The notes: generated by a model not told the origin, from the letters alone. DNA of 64,000 nt from Pseudomonas sp. MH9.2 (GCF_034353875.1 NZ_CP133784.1:558001-622000), one strand, 5' to 3'. Shown: positions 45,613 through 57,849, counted from the first letter of the stretch. Program-made: numbers and translations.

Positions 45613-46359
45613 CTATCGACCGCCCCCCAGATCAATAAACGTCCCGGTGGCGTAACTGGCTTTTGCCGATAGCAGCCAGATGATCGCCTCGGCCACTTCC
45701 TCCGCACAGCCACCGCGCCCCATGGGAATGCCGGGTTCGAGTTTGCTGACCCTATGTGGATCGCCGCTCAAGGCATGGAAATCGGTAAAGATATAGCCCG
45801 GTCGCACCGCGTTGACCCGAATCCCTTCACCCGCCACTTCCCGCGCCAGGCCTAGGGTAAACGTATCCAGCGCGCCTTTGGAGGCGGCATAGTCGACGTA
45901 TTCCCCGGAAGCCCCAAGCCGGGCCGCGACCGAAGAAACGTTGACGATGCTGCCACCTTTGCCACCATGACGTGGCGACATACGCAGCAAGGCGTGCTTG
46001 GCGCACAGCATCGGTCCGACCACGTTGGTTTTCATCATTCGGAGCATGCGGAACTCGGACATCTCTTCGACCCGGGAGGCCTCCGCGACGGTGCCCGCAT
46101 TGTTGACCAGCGCCGTCACAGGCCCCAACTCCGCGTCGATCCGGGCGAACAATCCGATAATTTCATCTTCATCGCTGACATCTGCCTGCACTGCCATCAC
46201 CTGCGCCCCGAGTTTGCGAATGTGTGCGCACACCCGCTCGGCCGCTTGATGGTCGGACAGATAATTGATGCAAATACGATACCCCTGCTCTGCGGCAAGC
46301 AAAGCAGTTGCAGCCCCGATGCCACGAGAGCTGCCGGTGATGAGAAGAACTTTTTCCAT
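45613..46359 (-). CDS. Short-chain dehydrogenase/reductase
   Basis: 248 residues from ATG 46359. Cofactor motif LLITGSSRGIGAATALLAAE; NNAG at TALVNNAGTVAEAS; catalytic Ser in SIVNVSSVAARLG; Tyr/Lys in EYVDYAASKGALDTF; C-terminal GTFIDLGGGR. The Arg following the second Gly and an Asn-Tyr at the end of beta-2 are compatible with NADP or NAD use. It resembles FabG-like oxidoreductases of unassigned substrate. It is convergent with the MocR gene. Confidence 0.9.
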   Translation of the reverse strand: MEKVLLITGSSRGIGAATALLAAEQGYRICINYLSDHQAAERVCAHIRKLGAQVMAVQADVSDEDEIIGLFARIDAELGPVTALVNNAGTVAEASRVEEMSEFRMLRMMKTNVVGPMLCAKHALLRMSPRHGGKGGSIVNVSSVAARLGASGEYVDYAASKGALDTFTLGLAREVAGEGIRVNAVRPGYIFTDFHALSGDPHRVSKLEPGIPMGRGGCAEEVAEAIIWLLSAKASYATGTFIDLGGGR

Positions 46360-46439
46360 GGGTGAGCTTCCGATCAATCGCTAATGGTGGTCAGCCTAGC
46401 GCAGGCTTGGGGCGAGAGAAAGCCATGATCCGACACAGA

Positions 46440-48542
46440 TCACGCTTCATCAAGCACGCGCTTAACCTCCTCTTTCCGCTTCGCACGACTGATATCCGCC
46501 ATAAAGCGTTCCGCCGGCAACGGATGACCTAAAAGAAAACCCTGCAGGGAGTTGCAGCCGAGTTCGGTCAGGAAGTTTTGCTGCTTATCGGTTTCAACGC
46601 CCTCGGCGACGATGCGTAATCCAAGCGCCTGGCCCAGGGCGACGATTGCCGAGACGATCGCCGCGTCGTCGCTGTCGTGCTCCAGGTCGCGAACAAAGCC
46701 CCGGTCGATCTTCAGCTCGTTAGCGGGCAGGCGTTTGAGGTACATCAGGCTGGAATAGCCGGTACCGAAGTCGTCGATGGACAGGTCCACGCCCATATCT
46801 GACAGTTGCTGCAACACGGTCATGCTGACGTCAGCGTCACTCATGGCGGTGGTTTCGGTAATTTCCAGGGTCAGGCTGTTCGCTGGCAGACGGTGCAGCG
46901 CCAAGGCCCTGGCGACGCTGGTGACCAAATCGTTGTGGCAGAACTGCAACGCCGAGAGGTTCACCGCAATCCGCCAGTGGCTGTAGCCCTGCTCATGCCA
47001 GACGCGCATTTGCCGGCAGGCTTCGTTGAGCACCCATTCACCAATCGGAATAATCAACCCGGTCTTTTCCGCAAGCCCAATGAACGTGTCCGGCAGCAGC
47101 AAACCCAGCTGTGGATGGTGCCAGCGCAGCAAGGCCTCCGCGCCTAATGGCAGGCCACTACCGGCATCGAATTTTGGTTGGTAATGCAAGCAAAACTGCT
47201 CTTGTTTGAGCGCCCGACGCAAGTCCTGCAACAGTTGCAACTGGTTGCGCGCATTGGTGTTCATCGACGCATCGAAAAAACAGTAGCCGTTTTTCCCCGC
47301 ACCTTTGGCGTGGTACATCGCGGCGTCGGCGTTCATCAGCAGCTCATGCTGGGTCTGGCCATTGCCGGGGTACAGGGCTATGCCAATGCTGGCGGAGACT
47401 TGCAAACTATGATCGGTGACCATAAAGGGCTGGGCGATCAAAGCCACCTGACGAGCTGCGACGCTCGACGCGTCTTCTGTCTCGCTCAGTTCGACCAGCA
47501 GGACAAACTCATCACCACCGATACGTGCCAGGGTATTTTTGCCGTGCAGGTCTTCCCGCAGCCGCAGCGCGACCTGGCGCAACAACAAGTCGCCCATATG
47601 GTGACCAAACGCATCGTTGACGGGTTTGAATCCATCCAGGTCCATGAACATCAGTGCAAAACAGCCGCCATGCTCGTCGACCTTGCCCATGGCGTGTTCG
47701 ATACGGTCCGCCAGCAACACCCGATTGGGCAGGCCGGTCAGCGTGTCGTGCAGAGCCAGTTGGGTCAATTCTCGATTGGCCACGCTCAGCGAGTTGGACA
47801 GCTCGGCAGTGCGATCCTCCATGCGAGCATCAAGGATCGACGTCAGCAAGGCAATCGTCAGAACCGCAAGGCTGGTGACCAGCACGAGCGTGTCCAGGCC
47901 ATCAACCCGCAACCCACTGCCGACCGCACCACAGAAACTGCCATCGGCAAAACCTGCCGCCGCCATACCGGTGTAATGCATGCCGACAATGGCCATGCCC
48001 ATGAATACTGCGGCCCCGCCTCTAGCCAAGCGCACATAGGGCGTTTGCCGACGCAGTCGAAAGGTAATCCATAATGCTGCCGCTGAAGCACTGACCGCGA
48101 TCACCAGGGAACCCACAAACAACGAGGGGGCGTATTCAATGCCCGGCTGCATCCGCAACGCCGCCATGCCGCAATAGTGCATGGCGCTGATTCCGGCGCC
48201 CATGACCAGCGCGCCAAAGCTCAGTTGCAGGGCTGGCAGTTGCGGTTGGCTGACCAGCCACAGGGCAAAACCGCAGGACAAAATACCGAGTGCCAGCGAC
48301 AGCAAGGTAATCGGCAAGTCGTAGCCGAGTTCGACTGGCAGATGGAACGCAAGCATCCCGATGAAATGCATGGACCAGACGCCAATGCCCATCGCCAACG
48401 CCCCGCCACCCATCCATAGATAAACCGCGCGGCCCTTGGCCGTGACAATACGCCCTGCAAGGTCCAGCGCCGTATAAGACGCCAGGATTGCGACGAAAAT
48501 CGAGATCAGAACCAGCGAGGGTGTGTAACTGCCAATAAGCAT
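46440..48542 (-). CDS. MHYT-GGDEF-EAL cyclic-di-GMP signalling protein
   Basis: A 700-residue inner-membrane protein. The N-terminal seven-span MHYT domain carries three signature pairs: WSMHFIGMLAF, SAMHYCGMAALRM and VGMHYTGMAA, proposed to bind copper and sense a gas or redox state. A diguanylate cyclase domain (residues about 265-425) contains LTGLPNRVLL and intact RIGGDEFVLL. The EAL phosphodiesterase domain (about 440-690) has GAEALLRW, TAMSDADVSM and IDDFGTGYSSLMYLKR, so catalytic residues are present. It is a likely dual-domain enzyme affecting biofilm or motility. The start is near 48542 with a short upstream gap. Confidence 0.93.
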   Translation of the reverse strand: MLIGSYTPSLVLISIFVAILASYTALDLAGRIVTAKGRAVYLWMGGGALAMGIGVWSMHFIGMLAFHLPVELGYDLPITLLSLALGILSCGFALWLVSQPQLPALQLSFGALVMGAGISAMHYCGMAALRMQPGIEYAPSLFVGSLVIAVSASAAALWITFRLRRQTPYVRLARGGAAVFMGMAIVGMHYTGMAAAGFADGSFCGAVGSGLRVDGLDTLVLVTSLAVLTIALLTSILDARMEDRTAELSNSLSVANRELTQLALHDTLTGLPNRVLLADRIEHAMGKVDEHGGCFALMFMDLDGFKPVNDAFGHHMGDLLLRQVALRLREDLHGKNTLARIGGDEFVLLVELSETEDASSVAARQVALIAQPFMVTDHSLQVSASIGIALYPGNGQTQHELLMNADAAMYHAKGAGKNGYCFFDASMNTNARNQLQLLQDLRRALKQEQFCLHYQPKFDAGSGLPLGAEALLRWHHPQLGLLLPDTFIGLAEKTGLIIPIGEWVLNEACRQMRVWHEQGYSHWRIAVNLSALQFCHNDLVTSVARALALHRLPANSLTLEITETTAMSDADVSMTVLQQLSDMGVDLSIDDFGTGYSSLMYLKRLPANELKIDRGFVRDLEHDSDDAAIVSAIVALGQALGLRIVAEGVETDKQQNFLTELGCNSLQGFLLGHPLPAERFMADISRAKRKEEVKRVLDEA

Positions 48543-48674
48543 GAGCGTTCTCGTGACCGTGGCAGATGATGAGCATTCATGCTGCTGAAAGGCCGAGAAT
48601 TGTACTCAACTTGTACAAAAAATCGCAGTTTGTTTAATTGTTTTTTTCGTGCCCGTTACAGCCTGGATCCAGTG

Positions 48675-48702
48675 TAGGAGCGAGCTGCCTGCAATAGCGC
48701 CA
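48675..48702. repeat. Degenerate REP-like sequence downstream of opmB
   Basis: TGTAGGAGCGAGCTGCCTGCAATAGCG resembles the Pseudomonas REP consensus but is degraded, with only a short CAGGCAG-like pairing potential. It lies between the opmB stop and the MHYT gene start region. Confidence 0.4.
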
Positions 48703-48722
48703 GCTCTGGTGCATTATGTCGA

Positions 48723-50192
48723 TCACTCTTGAATATTCAATCCGCTCTCGGCATTCCAGCCACCACCCAACGCCGCGATCAGTTGCACACTGGCGATCAG
48801 CCGACTTTGCAGCAGGGTCAGCACGCTTCGTTCGTTACTTAGGGCAGTGGTTTGCACGTTGACCACATCCAGATAAGCGATAAGGCCGGCTTTATATTGG
48901 TTGTTGGTCAAGCGCAAGGACTCACGCGCCGACATCAAGGCCTCGGTGCGCACGCCAGCCTCATCTTCGTAGACCTTGAGCTGCACCAGATGATTTTCCA
49001 CTTCCTGAAAACCGTTCAACACGGTTTGACGGTATTGGGCTACGGTCTGGTCGTAAACCGCTTCAGTGCGATCGACTTCCGCCGAGCGTTGGCCGCCATC
49101 GAACAGGGTCATCGCCAGTTGCGGTCCGACAGACCAGAAACGGTTCGGCAAGCTGATCCAGTTAGTGAACGTGGAGCTGCTATAACCGCCCTTCATACTC
49201 AACGTGAGGTCGGGGTAGTACGCGGCTTTGGCGACACCGATATTGGCGTTGGCCGCCATTACTGAGCGTTCGGCCGCAGCGATGTCCGGGCGACGTTCGA
49301 GCAACTGCGAAGGCAACTCCAGCGGGATCTGCGGCAACGCAGGAATGACGGTCGTGGCCGCCAGATTGAAGTCCGCCGGGGCTTGGCCCATCAGCACGGC
49401 GATTGCGTTCTCGAACTGAGCACGCTGCCAGATCAAATCGATCAAATCAGCCTGGGTGGTTTTTAGCTGGGTCTGCGCCTGCGCCACCGCATCTTTGCCG
49501 GAGATACCGGCACGGTACTGGTTCTGCGTCATGGTCAGCGAGCGCTGGTAAGCGTCGACCGTCGATTCGAGAAGGCGTTTTTGTTCGTCGATCACCCGCA
49601 GTTGCAGGTAGTTCTGCACCAATTCCGACTGCAAACTCAGCTGCATCGACGCCAGATCGGCAAGGCTGGCCTGAGCGCTGGCCTTGTCGGCCTCCAGACC
49701 ACGACGCAGCTTGCCCCAGACATCGGCCTCCCAACTGACACCCAGCTGAGTGCTGTAAGTGTCGCGGATACCACTGCTGGAACTGGTCAGGCTCGAACTG
49801 CTGCTTCCGGTCCCCTGACTGGAGCGATTCTTACTCGCACTGAGATCAAGCGTCGGAAAGAACGCACCGCGAGCACTGCGCACCAAGGCCTTGGCCTGCC
49901 GGTACTGCGCTTCAAACTGAGCGACGGTCTGGTTTGAGCTGTTGAGTTTTTCCACCAGTCCGTTGAGTTGTGCATCGCCATACAACTCCCACCAAGCGCC
50001 CCGGGCCAGCGCATCGCTGGGCGCAGCCTGACGCCAGCCTTCGGCTTGTTTGAACTGCGCGGGCGTGGTCATTTCCGGCTTTTTATAGTCAGGACCGACC
50101 GCGCAGGCACTCAGGAACACGGCACAAAGCCCCAGACCGAGCCAACGCACAGGCCGCTGTAAAACGGGTTTGATTTGCAGGCGGTCGGTCAT
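48723..50192 (-). CDS. opmB: RND efflux outer-membrane lipoprotein OpmB (OprM family)
   Basis: 489 residues from ATG 50192, whose bases overlap the muxC stop. The lipobox LCAVFLSAC at about residues 20-28 precedes AVGPDYKKPEM, so lipidation is expected. Two OEP repeats follow: WWELYGDAQLNGLVEKLNSS and, in the second half, LLERRPDIAAAERSVMAANA. The trimeric channel would span the outer membrane and join MuxA and MuxBC. It is the last gene of the operon, followed by a REP-like stretch. Confidence 0.92.
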   Translation of the reverse strand: MTDRLQIKPVLQRPVRWLGLGLCAVFLSACAVGPDYKKPEMTTPAQFKQAEGWRQAAPSDALARGAWWELYGDAQLNGLVEKLNSSNQTVAQFEAQYRQAKALVRSARGAFFPTLDLSASKNRSSQGTGSSSSSLTSSSSGIRDTYSTQLGVSWEADVWGKLRRGLEADKASAQASLADLASMQLSLQSELVQNYLQLRVIDEQKRLLESTVDAYQRSLTMTQNQYRAGISGKDAVAQAQTQLKTTQADLIDLIWQRAQFENAIAVLMGQAPADFNLAATTVIPALPQIPLELPSQLLERRPDIAAAERSVMAANANIGVAKAAYYPDLTLSMKGGYSSSTFTNWISLPNRFWSVGPQLAMTLFDGGQRSAEVDRTEAVYDQTVAQYRQTVLNGFQEVENHLVQLKVYEDEAGVRTEALMSARESLRLTNNQYKAGLIAYLDVVNVQTTALSNERSVLTLLQSRLIASVQLIAALGGGWNAESGLNIQE

Positions 50193-53100
50193 AGCGGAGT
50201 TTCCAAAGCAGCATCGGTGCGCACGCCACGCCATTGGTTGACGCGACGGCGCAAACGGTCGAGATAGAGGTAAACAACGGGGGTGGTGTACAGGGTCAGG
50301 ATCTGGCTAAAAATCAGGCCGCCGATAATCGTCAACCCCAGCGGGTGACGCATCTCCGCCCCTTCGGCACTGCTCAGCAGCAAGGGCAAGGCGCCAAGAA
50401 TAGCGGCCAGCGTCGTCATCAATATCGGTCGTAGACGTTGCAGGCACGCGCTGCGGATTGACTCCAGTGGCGTCATCCCGGACTCACGTTCCAATTGCAG
50501 CGCGAGGTCGATCATCAGAATGGCGTTTTTCTTCACCACCCCGATCAACAGAAACAGCCCGAGCAACGAGATCAGGCTGAACTGGCCACCCAGCAGATAG
50601 ATCGACAGCAACGCGCCGACCCCCGCCGATGGCAAGGTCGAGAGAATGGTCAGCGGGTGAATGTAGCTTTCATAGAGGATCCCAAGCACCAGATACACCA
50701 CCACCAGCGCTCCCAGAATCATCCACGGCTGGCTTTTCTGGGCGGCGGCGAACGTGTCGGCTGTCCCCGCCATTTTGGCGATGACATCGGTGGGCAAACC
50801 CACTTTGGCCACGGCGTGCTCAATGGCAGTAGAGGCTTGTTCAAGCGTCACGCCCTCCGCCAGGTCGAAGGAAATATCTTCGGAAGCGAACTGACCGTCA
50901 TGGGTCACCCGGTCATTTTCCAGGCTGCGTTCGTAATGGGTGAAACTCGACAACGGAATGCGCTCGCCTGCGGCCGTGATCACCTGAACCTGCTCAAGTG
51001 TGACCGGGTCCTGAGCGTATTTCGGGTTGACCTCCATCACCACCTGATACTGGTTGAGGCTGTCATAGATGGTGGAAACCTGCCGCTGACTGTAAGCGTT
51101 ATTCAGCACTGCCGTGACCATGTTCATGTCAACGCCCAGTCGTTTGGCGGTATCACGGTCCACTTGCAGGGTAACTTGTTGCGCGCCACGACCTTCACGC
51201 CCATCGATAGCGGTCAGTTCCGGCAATGACTTGAGCGCCGCCAGCACTTTCGGGTACCAGAGACGCAGACTGGTCAAATCGCCGCTTTGCAGGATGTATT
51301 GGTATTGCGAGGTGGTCTGCTCGCGTCCACCGCCGAATTGCAGGTCTTGATCGGCCATCAGAAACAAACGGCCACCGGGAACTTGCGGCATATTTTTACG
51401 CAAACGCTCAATGACTTTATCGGCGGCAATATTGCGTTCCTTGATGGGCTTGAGCCGCACAATCATCGTGGCATTGTTGGAGCCACCGTTGCCGCCAATA
51501 AAGCCGGCTACGCTGTCGACGGCGGGATCAGCCAGCACAGCCTTGCGGTAAATTTCCATCTTGGGCTGCATCACTGAAAACGAAAGGCCGTTGTCGCCCC
51601 GGATAAAGCCGATCAGTTGACCGGTGTCCTGTTGCGGCATGAACGTCTTGGGCACTACCACATACAGCGCGATGTTGACGCCGATGGTCAGCAGCAGGCT
51701 CAACAGGGTCAATCTTCGATGACGCAACGCCCAGCCAAGGCTGCGGTCGTAGCCCGCGACCATCCGCTCGTTGAGTCGACGACTCCAGCGTTGCAACGAA
51801 TTTTCCCGATCCGGATCATGGGGTTTGAGCCAGCGGGCGCACAACATCGGGGTCAGGGTCAGGGACACCACGAGCGAGACGACAATCGATACCGCCAACG
51901 TGATGGAAAACTCGCGGAACAGGCTGGCAATAATACCGCCCATAAACAGGATCGACAGGAAGACCGCCACCAGCGATACGTTCATCGACAGCAAGGTGAA
52001 GCCTACTTCCTTGGCGCCCAGGTACGCGGCCTGCATCGGCGGCACGCCTTTGTCGATGTGCCGGGATATGTTCTCCAGCACTACGATAGCATCGTCCACC
52101 ACCAGGCCAGTGGCGAGGATCAACGCCATCAGCGACAAGTTGTTCAGGGAAAAACCGGACAAGTACATGACGGCAAACGTACCCACCAGCGACACCGGGA
52201 CCGCCAGCGTCGGGATCAACGAAGCGCGGAAGTTGCCAAGGAAAAAGAACACCACCAGGATCACCAGAGTCACGGCGATTAACAGCGTCATTTCTGCTTC
52301 GTGCAAGGTCGCCTTGATCACTGGTGAGCGGTCCATGGCCAGGTCCAGATTGACGCTGGCTGGCAGCACTGCCTGCAAGGCCGGTAATTGCGCCTTGATC
52401 TGCGCCACGGTCTCGATGATGTTGGCACCGGCCTGACGGTTGATGACCAACAACACCGCCTGCTTGTCGTTGAAAAAACCGGCGTTATAGCGGTCCTCCA
52501 CTGCGTCACTGACTTTCGCCACGTGACTCAGGCGCAGGGCCGCACCGTCCTGATAGCGGATGATCAGCGGTTCGTAATCCTTGGCTTTTTCCAGCTGGTC
52601 GTTCGCCTGCACCTGCCAGTTGTGGTCGGCGTCCTCCACCGACCCTTTAGGTTTGCGCACGTTGGCATTGGCAATCGTAGTGCGGACTTCATCCAGCGAC
52701 ACACCATACTGATTGAGTAGTTGCGGCTCGAGTTCGACCCGTACGGCAGGCAGCGAGCTGCCGCCGATCTGCACTTCGCCGACGCCGTTCACCTGAGACA
52801 GGCTTTGCGAGAGGATCGTCGACGCCAGGTCGTACAGCTGGCCCTTCTCCAGCACGTCGGACGTCAGCGACAGGACCATGATCGGTGCCTGGGACGGGTT
52901 GACCTTTTTGTAGGTGGGCATGCTGCGCATACCACTGGGCAGCAGATTGCGCGAGGCATTGATCGCCGCCTGCACTTCCCGCGCTGCACCGTTGATGTCT
53001 CGATCCAGGTCGAACTGCAGAATCACCCGGGTCGAACCCTGGCTCGAACGGCTGCTCATGGTGCTGATCCCGGCAATCGTGCCCAGGGAGCGCTCCAGTG

Positions 53101-53296
53101 GCGTCGCCACGGTGGAGGCCATGACCTCGGGGCTGGCGCCCGGCAAGCTGGCCGAGACCACAATCACCGGGAAGTCCATGTTCGGCAGGGGCGACACCGG
53201 CAGCAGACCGAAGCTGACACCGCCCAGCAAGATGATCGCCAGGCTCAGGAGCATGGTTGCAACCGGCCGACGGATGAAGGGCCCTGACAGGTTCAT
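50189..53296 (-). CDS. muxC: RND efflux inner-membrane transporter MuxC (MdtC-like)
   Basis: 1035 residues from ATG 53296 ([17 protein letters not shown]). Twelve membrane spans and two large periplasmic loops; the transmembrane proton-relay region contains [20 protein letters not shown] with both Asp residues. [20 protein letters not shown] and [19 protein letters not shown] are also typical of HAE1/MdtC transporters. It overlaps muxB and opmB by 4 nt. In MdtABC-type pumps the B and C proteins form a mixed trimer. Substrates in P. aeruginosa include aztreonam, macrolides and novobiocin; here not known. Confidence 0.94.
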   Translation of the reverse strand: MNLSGPFIRRPVATMLLSLAIILLGGVSFGLLPVSPLPNMDFPVIVVSASLPGASPEVMASTVATPLERSLGTIAGISTMSSRSSQGSTRVILQFDLDRDINGAAREVQAAINASRNLLPSGMRSMPTYKKVNPSQAPIMVLSLTSDVLEKGQLYDLASTILSQSLSQVNGVGEVQIGGSSLPAVRVELEPQLLNQYGVSLDEVRTTIANANVRKPKGSVEDADHNWQVQANDQLEKAKDYEPLIIRYQDGAALRLSHVAKVSDAVEDRYNAGFFNDKQAVLLVINRQAGANIIETVAQIKAQLPALQAVLPASVNLDLAMDRSPVIKATLHEAEMTLLIAVTLVILVVFFFLGNFRASLIPTLAVPVSLVGTFAVMYLSGFSLNNLSLMALILATGLVVDDAIVVLENISRHIDKGVPPMQAAYLGAKEVGFTLLSMNVSLVAVFLSILFMGGIIASLFREFSITLAVSIVVSLVVSLTLTPMLCARWLKPHDPDRENSLQRWSRRLNERMVAGYDRSLGWALRHRRLTLLSLLLTIGVNIALYVVVPKTFMPQQDTGQLIGFIRGDNGLSFSVMQPKMEIYRKAVLADPAVDSVAGFIGGNGGSNNATMIVRLKPIKERNIAADKVIERLRKNMPQVPGGRLFLMADQDLQFGGGREQTTSQYQYILQSGDLTSLRLWYPKVLAALKSLPELTAIDGREGRGAQQVTLQVDRDTAKRLGVDMNMVTAVLNNAYSQRQVSTIYDSLNQYQVVMEVNPKYAQDPVTLEQVQVITAAGERIPLSSFTHYERSLENDRVTHDGQFASEDISFDLAEGVTLEQASTAIEHAVAKVGLPTDVIAKMAGTADTFAAAQKSQPWMILGALVVVYLVLGILYESYIHPLTILSTLPSAGVGALLSIYLLGGQFSLISLLGLFLLIGVVKKNAILMIDLALQLERESGMTPLESIRSACLQRLRPILMTTLAAILGALPLLLSSAEGAEMRHPLGLTIIGGLIFSQILTLYTTPVVYLYLDRLRRRVNQWRGVRTDAALETPL

Positions 53297-56200
53297 ACGT
53301 CGGCCTGCTCCAGGCTCGCGGGCGCACTCGGTGTGTGCCCCCATCGCCGAGCCAGACGGTCGAAATACAGATAGATCACCGGCGTGGTAAACAGCGTCAG
53401 TACCTGACTGAGCATAAGACCGCCGACCATCACCAAGCCCAGCGGCTGACGCAATTCAGCGCCGGAACCACTGGCGAGCATTAACGGCACGGCACCGAAC
53501 AGTGCGGCCATGGTGGTCATCAGGATCGGCCGAAAGCGCAGCAGCGCCGCTTCGTAAATCGCCGTTTCCGGATCGACGCCCCGATTGCGCTCCGCGTCCA
53601 GCGCGAAGTCGATCATCATGATCGCGTTCTTCTTGACGATACCGATCAACAAAATGATGCCGATGATCGCGATCATTCCCAGGTCATTGCCACTGATCAG
53701 CAGCGCCAGCAGCGCGCCGACTGCAGCAGACGGCAATGTCGAGAGAATGGTGATGGGATGAATGTAGCTCTCGTACAGCACGCCAAGCACGATATACATC
53801 GTCACCACTGCGGCCAGAATCAGCAGCAAGGTGCTCGACAATGACGCCTCGAACGCCTGGGCTGCACCCTGGAATTGAGTCTGCACGCCGATCGGCATGC
53901 CAATGTCTTTCTGCACCTGATTGATCACTTCCACCGCGCTGCCCAATGCCACGCCCGGGGCCAGGTTGAACGACATCATGACCGACGGGAATTGACCGAT
54001 GTGGGCGATGGCCAACTGCGCCTGGCGCTGTTCGACCCGTGCCAGACTCGACAGTTTGACCTGAGTACCGGAAGTGGTCTTGACGTGAATCTGATCCAGA
54101 GCCTGCGGCCCGAGATCGCTGCCGGAAACCGCCTGCAACACCACACGGTATTGGCTGGCCTGGGTGTAAATGGTGGAAATCTGGCGCTGACCGAAGGCGT
54201 CGTAGAGCGCATCGGTGATGTTCGCCACGCTGACACCGAGGCGGCTGGCAGCGTCACGGTCGATCAACAAATAGACCTGCAAACCCTTGTCTTGCAAATC
54301 GCTGGCGACATCGGTCAATTCTGCTCGTTTACTCAAGGCCTGAGACAGCTTGCCGCTCCACTCGGCCAACAGATCGGAGTCCGGCGACGACAGACTGAAT
54401 TGATACTGGGTACGGCTGACCCGATCTTCGACGGTCAGGTCCTGCACCGGCTGCATGAACAAACGGATGCCCGACAGCGTGTCGAGTTGCGGTTGCAAAC
54501 GTTGAATGATTTGCGTGGCGCTCAGGTCGCGTTCGCTGTGAGGCTTGAGGTTGATCAACAAGCGTCCGCTGTTGAGTGTCGCGTTATCACCGTCCACGCC
54601 GATATAGGAAGACAGGCTCGCCACCGCCGGATCTTGCAGGATGATTTTCGCCAACGACTGTTGCCGCTCGCTCATGGCGGCGAAGGACACCGATTGCGGC
54701 GCTTCGGAAATGCCCTGAATCACCCCCGTGTCCTGCACCGGGAAAAAGCCTTTAGGCACGATCATGTACAGGAACACCGTCAGGCCCAGGGTGGCAATGG
54801 CCACCAGCAAGGTCAGCGGTTGATGCTTGAGCACCCAGCGCAACTTACGTCCGTAGGCCGCAATCATCCAATCGATCCAGGCCCCACTGGCGCGATAAAA
54901 ACGGCCCTGTTCCTCTGCCTTGGGCTCACGCTTGAGCAACCTGGCGCACATCATCGGCGTGAGAGTCAGGGACACCACGAGGGAAATCAGGATCGCCACC
55001 GCCAGGGTGATCGCAAACTCACGGAACAGCCGACCGACTACATCAGCCATGAACAACAATGGAATCAACACGGCGATCAGCGAAATCGTCAGTGAGATCA
55101 GGGTAAAACCGATCTGCCGCGCGCCTTTGAGTGCGGCTTGCAGTGGCGTGTCGCCCTCCTCCAGGTGTCGCGAGATGTTCTCCAGCATCACGATGGCGTC
55201 ATCCACCACAAAGCCAGCGGCGATGGTCATCGCCATCAACGTCAGGTTGTTGACCGAGAACCCGGCCAGGTACATCACACCAAACGTGCCGACCAGCGAC
55301 AGCGGTACGGCAATCGACGGAATGATCGTGGCACTGACCCGACGCAAGAACAGAAACGTAACCAGGACCACCAGCGCGATGGCTATCAGCAACTCGTGCT
55401 GCACGTCAGTGACCGACGCACGAATGGTTTGCGTGCGGTCAGTCAGGACAGTGACATCAAGCCCTGCGGGCAGGTTATCAGTGATACTGGGCAGCAGCGC
55501 CTTGATCCGGTCGACCACCTCGATGACGTTGGCACCGGGCTGGCGCTGAATATTGAGCAGCACAGCCTGGTTCTCGTTGGCCCAGGCTGCCAGCCGTTCA
55601 TTCTCCGCCCCGTCGATGACCTGAGCCACGTCCTTCAGACGCAAAGGCGCGCCATTTTTGTAGGCGAGAATGAGTTCCGCGTATTCCTCCGGCGACTTCA
55701 ACTGGTCGTTGGCATCCAGCATCGATACCCGCGTCGGGCCATCGAAGTTACCCTTAGGCTGGTTGACGTTGGACGCACCGATCAGCGTGCGCACATCCGC
55801 GAGGTTCAGGCCATTGGCGGCCAGCGCTTCAGGGTTGACCTTGATCCGTACCGCCTGACGTTGTCCGCCAGCAATACTGACCATGCCCACACCGCTAATC
55901 TGGGCGATTTTCTGCGCCATACGCGTATCGACCAGGTCGTTAAGCTTGGGCAGCAGCATGGTTTTGGAGGTAATTGCCAGGGTCAGTACCGGGGTGTCGG
56001 CCGGGTTGACCTTGTTGTACACCGGCGGTGCTGGCAGATCCGTGGGTAAAAGATTGGTCGCACCGTTGATCGCGGCCTGCACTTCCTGCTCAGCGACGTC
56101 CATATTGAGGTCGAGGCTGAAACGCAGGGTGATCACCGAGGCACCACCGGAACTGGTCGAGGCCATTTGCGTGAGCCCTGGCATCTGCCCGAACTGCCTC

Positions 56201-56403
56201 TCCAAAGGCGCGGTCACTGCGCTGGTCATCACTTGCGGACTGGCGCCGGGGTAAAGCGTCAGCACGCGAATCGTCGGGTAATCCACCTGAGGCAAGGCCG
56301 AGACCGGCAGCAAGGTATAAGCAATCAGGCCGGCCAGAACGATGGCCAGCATGCTCAGGGTGGTCGCTACCGGACGCAGGATGAACAGCCGGGAGATGTT
56401 CAT
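53293..56403 (-). CDS. muxB: RND efflux inner-membrane transporter MuxB (MdtB-like)
   Basis: 1036 residues, starting [20 protein letters not shown]. Motifs: [22 protein letters not shown] with the two proton-relay aspartates, [20 protein letters not shown] and [19 protein letters not shown]. Length and motif spacing equal those of MdtB. The gene overlaps muxA's stop and muxC's start by 4 nt (ATGA), so the whole operon is translationally coupled. It is clearly paralogous to MuxC. Confidence 0.94.
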   Translation of the reverse strand: MNISRLFILRPVATTLSMLAIVLAGLIAYTLLPVSALPQVDYPTIRVLTLYPGASPQVMTSAVTAPLERQFGQMPGLTQMASTSSGGASVITLRFSLDLNMDVAEQEVQAAINGATNLLPTDLPAPPVYNKVNPADTPVLTLAITSKTMLLPKLNDLVDTRMAQKIAQISGVGMVSIAGGQRQAVRIKVNPEALAANGLNLADVRTLIGASNVNQPKGNFDGPTRVSMLDANDQLKSPEEYAELILAYKNGAPLRLKDVAQVIDGAENERLAAWANENQAVLLNIQRQPGANVIEVVDRIKALLPSITDNLPAGLDVTVLTDRTQTIRASVTDVQHELLIAIALVVLVTFLFLRRVSATIIPSIAVPLSLVGTFGVMYLAGFSVNNLTLMAMTIAAGFVVDDAIVMLENISRHLEEGDTPLQAALKGARQIGFTLISLTISLIAVLIPLLFMADVVGRLFREFAITLAVAILISLVVSLTLTPMMCARLLKREPKAEEQGRFYRASGAWIDWMIAAYGRKLRWVLKHQPLTLLVAIATLGLTVFLYMIVPKGFFPVQDTGVIQGISEAPQSVSFAAMSERQQSLAKIILQDPAVASLSSYIGVDGDNATLNSGRLLINLKPHSERDLSATQIIQRLQPQLDTLSGIRLFMQPVQDLTVEDRVSRTQYQFSLSSPDSDLLAEWSGKLSQALSKRAELTDVASDLQDKGLQVYLLIDRDAASRLGVSVANITDALYDAFGQRQISTIYTQASQYRVVLQAVSGSDLGPQALDQIHVKTTSGTQVKLSSLARVEQRQAQLAIAHIGQFPSVMMSFNLAPGVALGSAVEVINQVQKDIGMPIGVQTQFQGAAQAFEASLSSTLLLILAAVVTMYIVLGVLYESYIHPITILSTLPSAAVGALLALLISGNDLGMIAIIGIILLIGIVKKNAIMMIDFALDAERNRGVDPETAIYEAALLRFRPILMTTMAALFGAVPLMLASGSGAELRQPLGLVMVGGLMLSQVLTLFTTPVIYLYFDRLARRWGHTPSAPASLEQADV

Positions 56404-57689
56404 ACGCGGCTTTTTTCCGCCTTATTGGCTACAGCCGATTCATCAGTACCCTTTGAAGGTTGACCCTGCAACTTTTGCACCGGCGCGGCGGGGACGTCCT
56501 TGCTATCGTTGACCACTTCCACCTCACTGCCATCGCGCAAGCGATCGGTACCCTCGAGCACGACGCGCTCGCCTTCGGCCAGGCCGCTGGTGATAACGGT
56601 GGCTTTTTCGTCGCTCGCTCCGGTCTGCAATTGGCGAATCTTGACCTTCTTGTCGCCATCCATCACGTAGGCGAATGTCCCGTTGGTACCGAACTGGATC
56701 GCTGCAGAAGGCACCAGCACTGCGTGTTTAAGGGTGTCGGCACGCAGGCGCAGGTTGACGAACTGATTGGGAAACAGCAGTTCGTCCTGGTTATCGAAAC
56801 GGGCCTTGAACTTCAATGTGCCCGTGGTGATGTCGATCTGGTTGTCCAGGCTGTACAGCACGCCGGTGGCTTGCAGTTTTTCGTCACCCCGGTCCCAGGC
56901 TTCCGCCAGCAGCTTGTCGCCACTGCGAAAACGCGCAATGACCACTGATAAGTCTTTCTCGGGCAGGGTGAAATTGACGGTGATGGGTTTGGTCTGGGTG
57001 ATGACCACCAGCGCTGTGGTGTCATTGGCCGCCACCAAGTTGCCTACATCCAGTTGGCGCAGCCCGGTACGCCCTGCGATAGGCGCACGAATTTTGGTGA
57101 ACTCCAGATTGAGTTTAGCGTTTCCCACCGCAGCCTGATTGGTCTTGATCGTGCCCTGATACTGAACCACCAGTGACGCAGCGGTGTCCAGTGTTTGCTT
57201 GGCAATGCTATCTTCGGCATACAGGCCGCGATAGCGCTCCAGATCAATCTGCGCGTTTTTGAGCAACGCCTGATTCGTCAGCAATGTACCTTCGGCCTGC
57301 TCCAGCGCAATCTGGTAACTGCGCGGATCAATCTCGGCCAGCAGGTCACCCGCCTTGACCATCTGCCCTTCCTGGAAGTTAAGTTTGACCAACTGCCCCG
57401 CTACCTGGCTGCGAACGTTGATCGTGTTCATCGCCGTCACGGTACCCAACGCTTTGTAGTAAATCGGGAAGTCACCCACGGTGGCAGGTGCCACACGTAC
57501 AGGAACCGGCCCGGTTGCGCCGCCAAAGCCCGGACGAGGCGTACCGCTCGTGGACTTTGGATGGGTGGCTACCGCGCTTTTGTGGGTGGCTGAAGACGGC
57601 CACCACCACCAGCACAGGCCGATGATAATCAACAGGACTGCCAGGCTGATCAGCCAGCGACGGGAACTACGGGGGCCAGAGGATTGCAT
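56400..57689 (-). CDS. muxA: RND efflux periplasmic adaptor MuxA (MdtA-like)
   Basis: A 429-residue membrane-fusion protein from ATG 57689; GTG/ATG further upstream (57704) is possible. A single N-terminal anchor ([20 protein letters not shown]) precedes the barrel-sandwich domain with [20 protein letters not shown] and [21 protein letters not shown] long alpha-hairpin ([20 protein letters not shown]) and [18 protein letters not shown] follow. The first gene of the operon, it bridges MuxBC to OpmB. Confidence 0.93.
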   Translation of the reverse strand: MQSSGPRSSRRWLISLAVLLIIIGLCWWWWPSSATHKSAVATHPKSTSGTPRPGFGGATGPVPVRVAPATVGDFPIYYKALGTVTAMNTINVRSQVAGQLVKLNFQEGQMVKAGDLLAEIDPRSYQIALEQAEGTLLTNQALLKNAQIDLERYRGLYAEDSIAKQTLDTAASLVVQYQGTIKTNQAAVGNAKLNLEFTKIRAPIAGRTGLRQLDVGNLVAANDTTALVVITQTKPITVNFTLPEKDLSVVIARFRSGDKLLAEAWDRGDEKLQATGVLYSLDNQIDITTGTLKFKARFDNQDELLFPNQFVNLRLRADTLKHAVLVPSAAIQFGTNGTFAYVMDGDKKVKIRQLQTGASDEKATVITSGLAEGERVVLEGTDRLRDGSEVEVVNDSKDVPAAPVQKLQGQPSKGTDESAVANKAEKSRV

Positions 57690-57819
57690 GAATAAATCAA
57701 CCATTGTGCGCGTGAGCTTCTACGGGAGGCTGAACAATAAGCACAGTTGGGGCCCAAGCAAAGCGCCTTTACCGGCAATTTACTTAGCGCTTACTTTCGA
57801 TAAGACCCTGAAGCACAAA

Positions 57820-57849
57820 TAAAAACGGCCCGGACGAGGCCAGGCCGTT
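57820..57849 (-). terminator. Terminator of tpx
   Basis: On the minus strand AACGGCC (complement of 57843-57849) pairs with GGCCGTT (complement of 57824-57830), followed by TTTTATTTG. It lies just after the tpx stop codon. Confidence 0.85.

Noticed and set aside
53875..55095. 406-codon plus-strand frame inside muxB
   Set aside because: It is the antisense shadow of a full-length RND transporter with intact motifs; similar long shadows occur in treS, bdhA, pilU-like and the MHYT gene.
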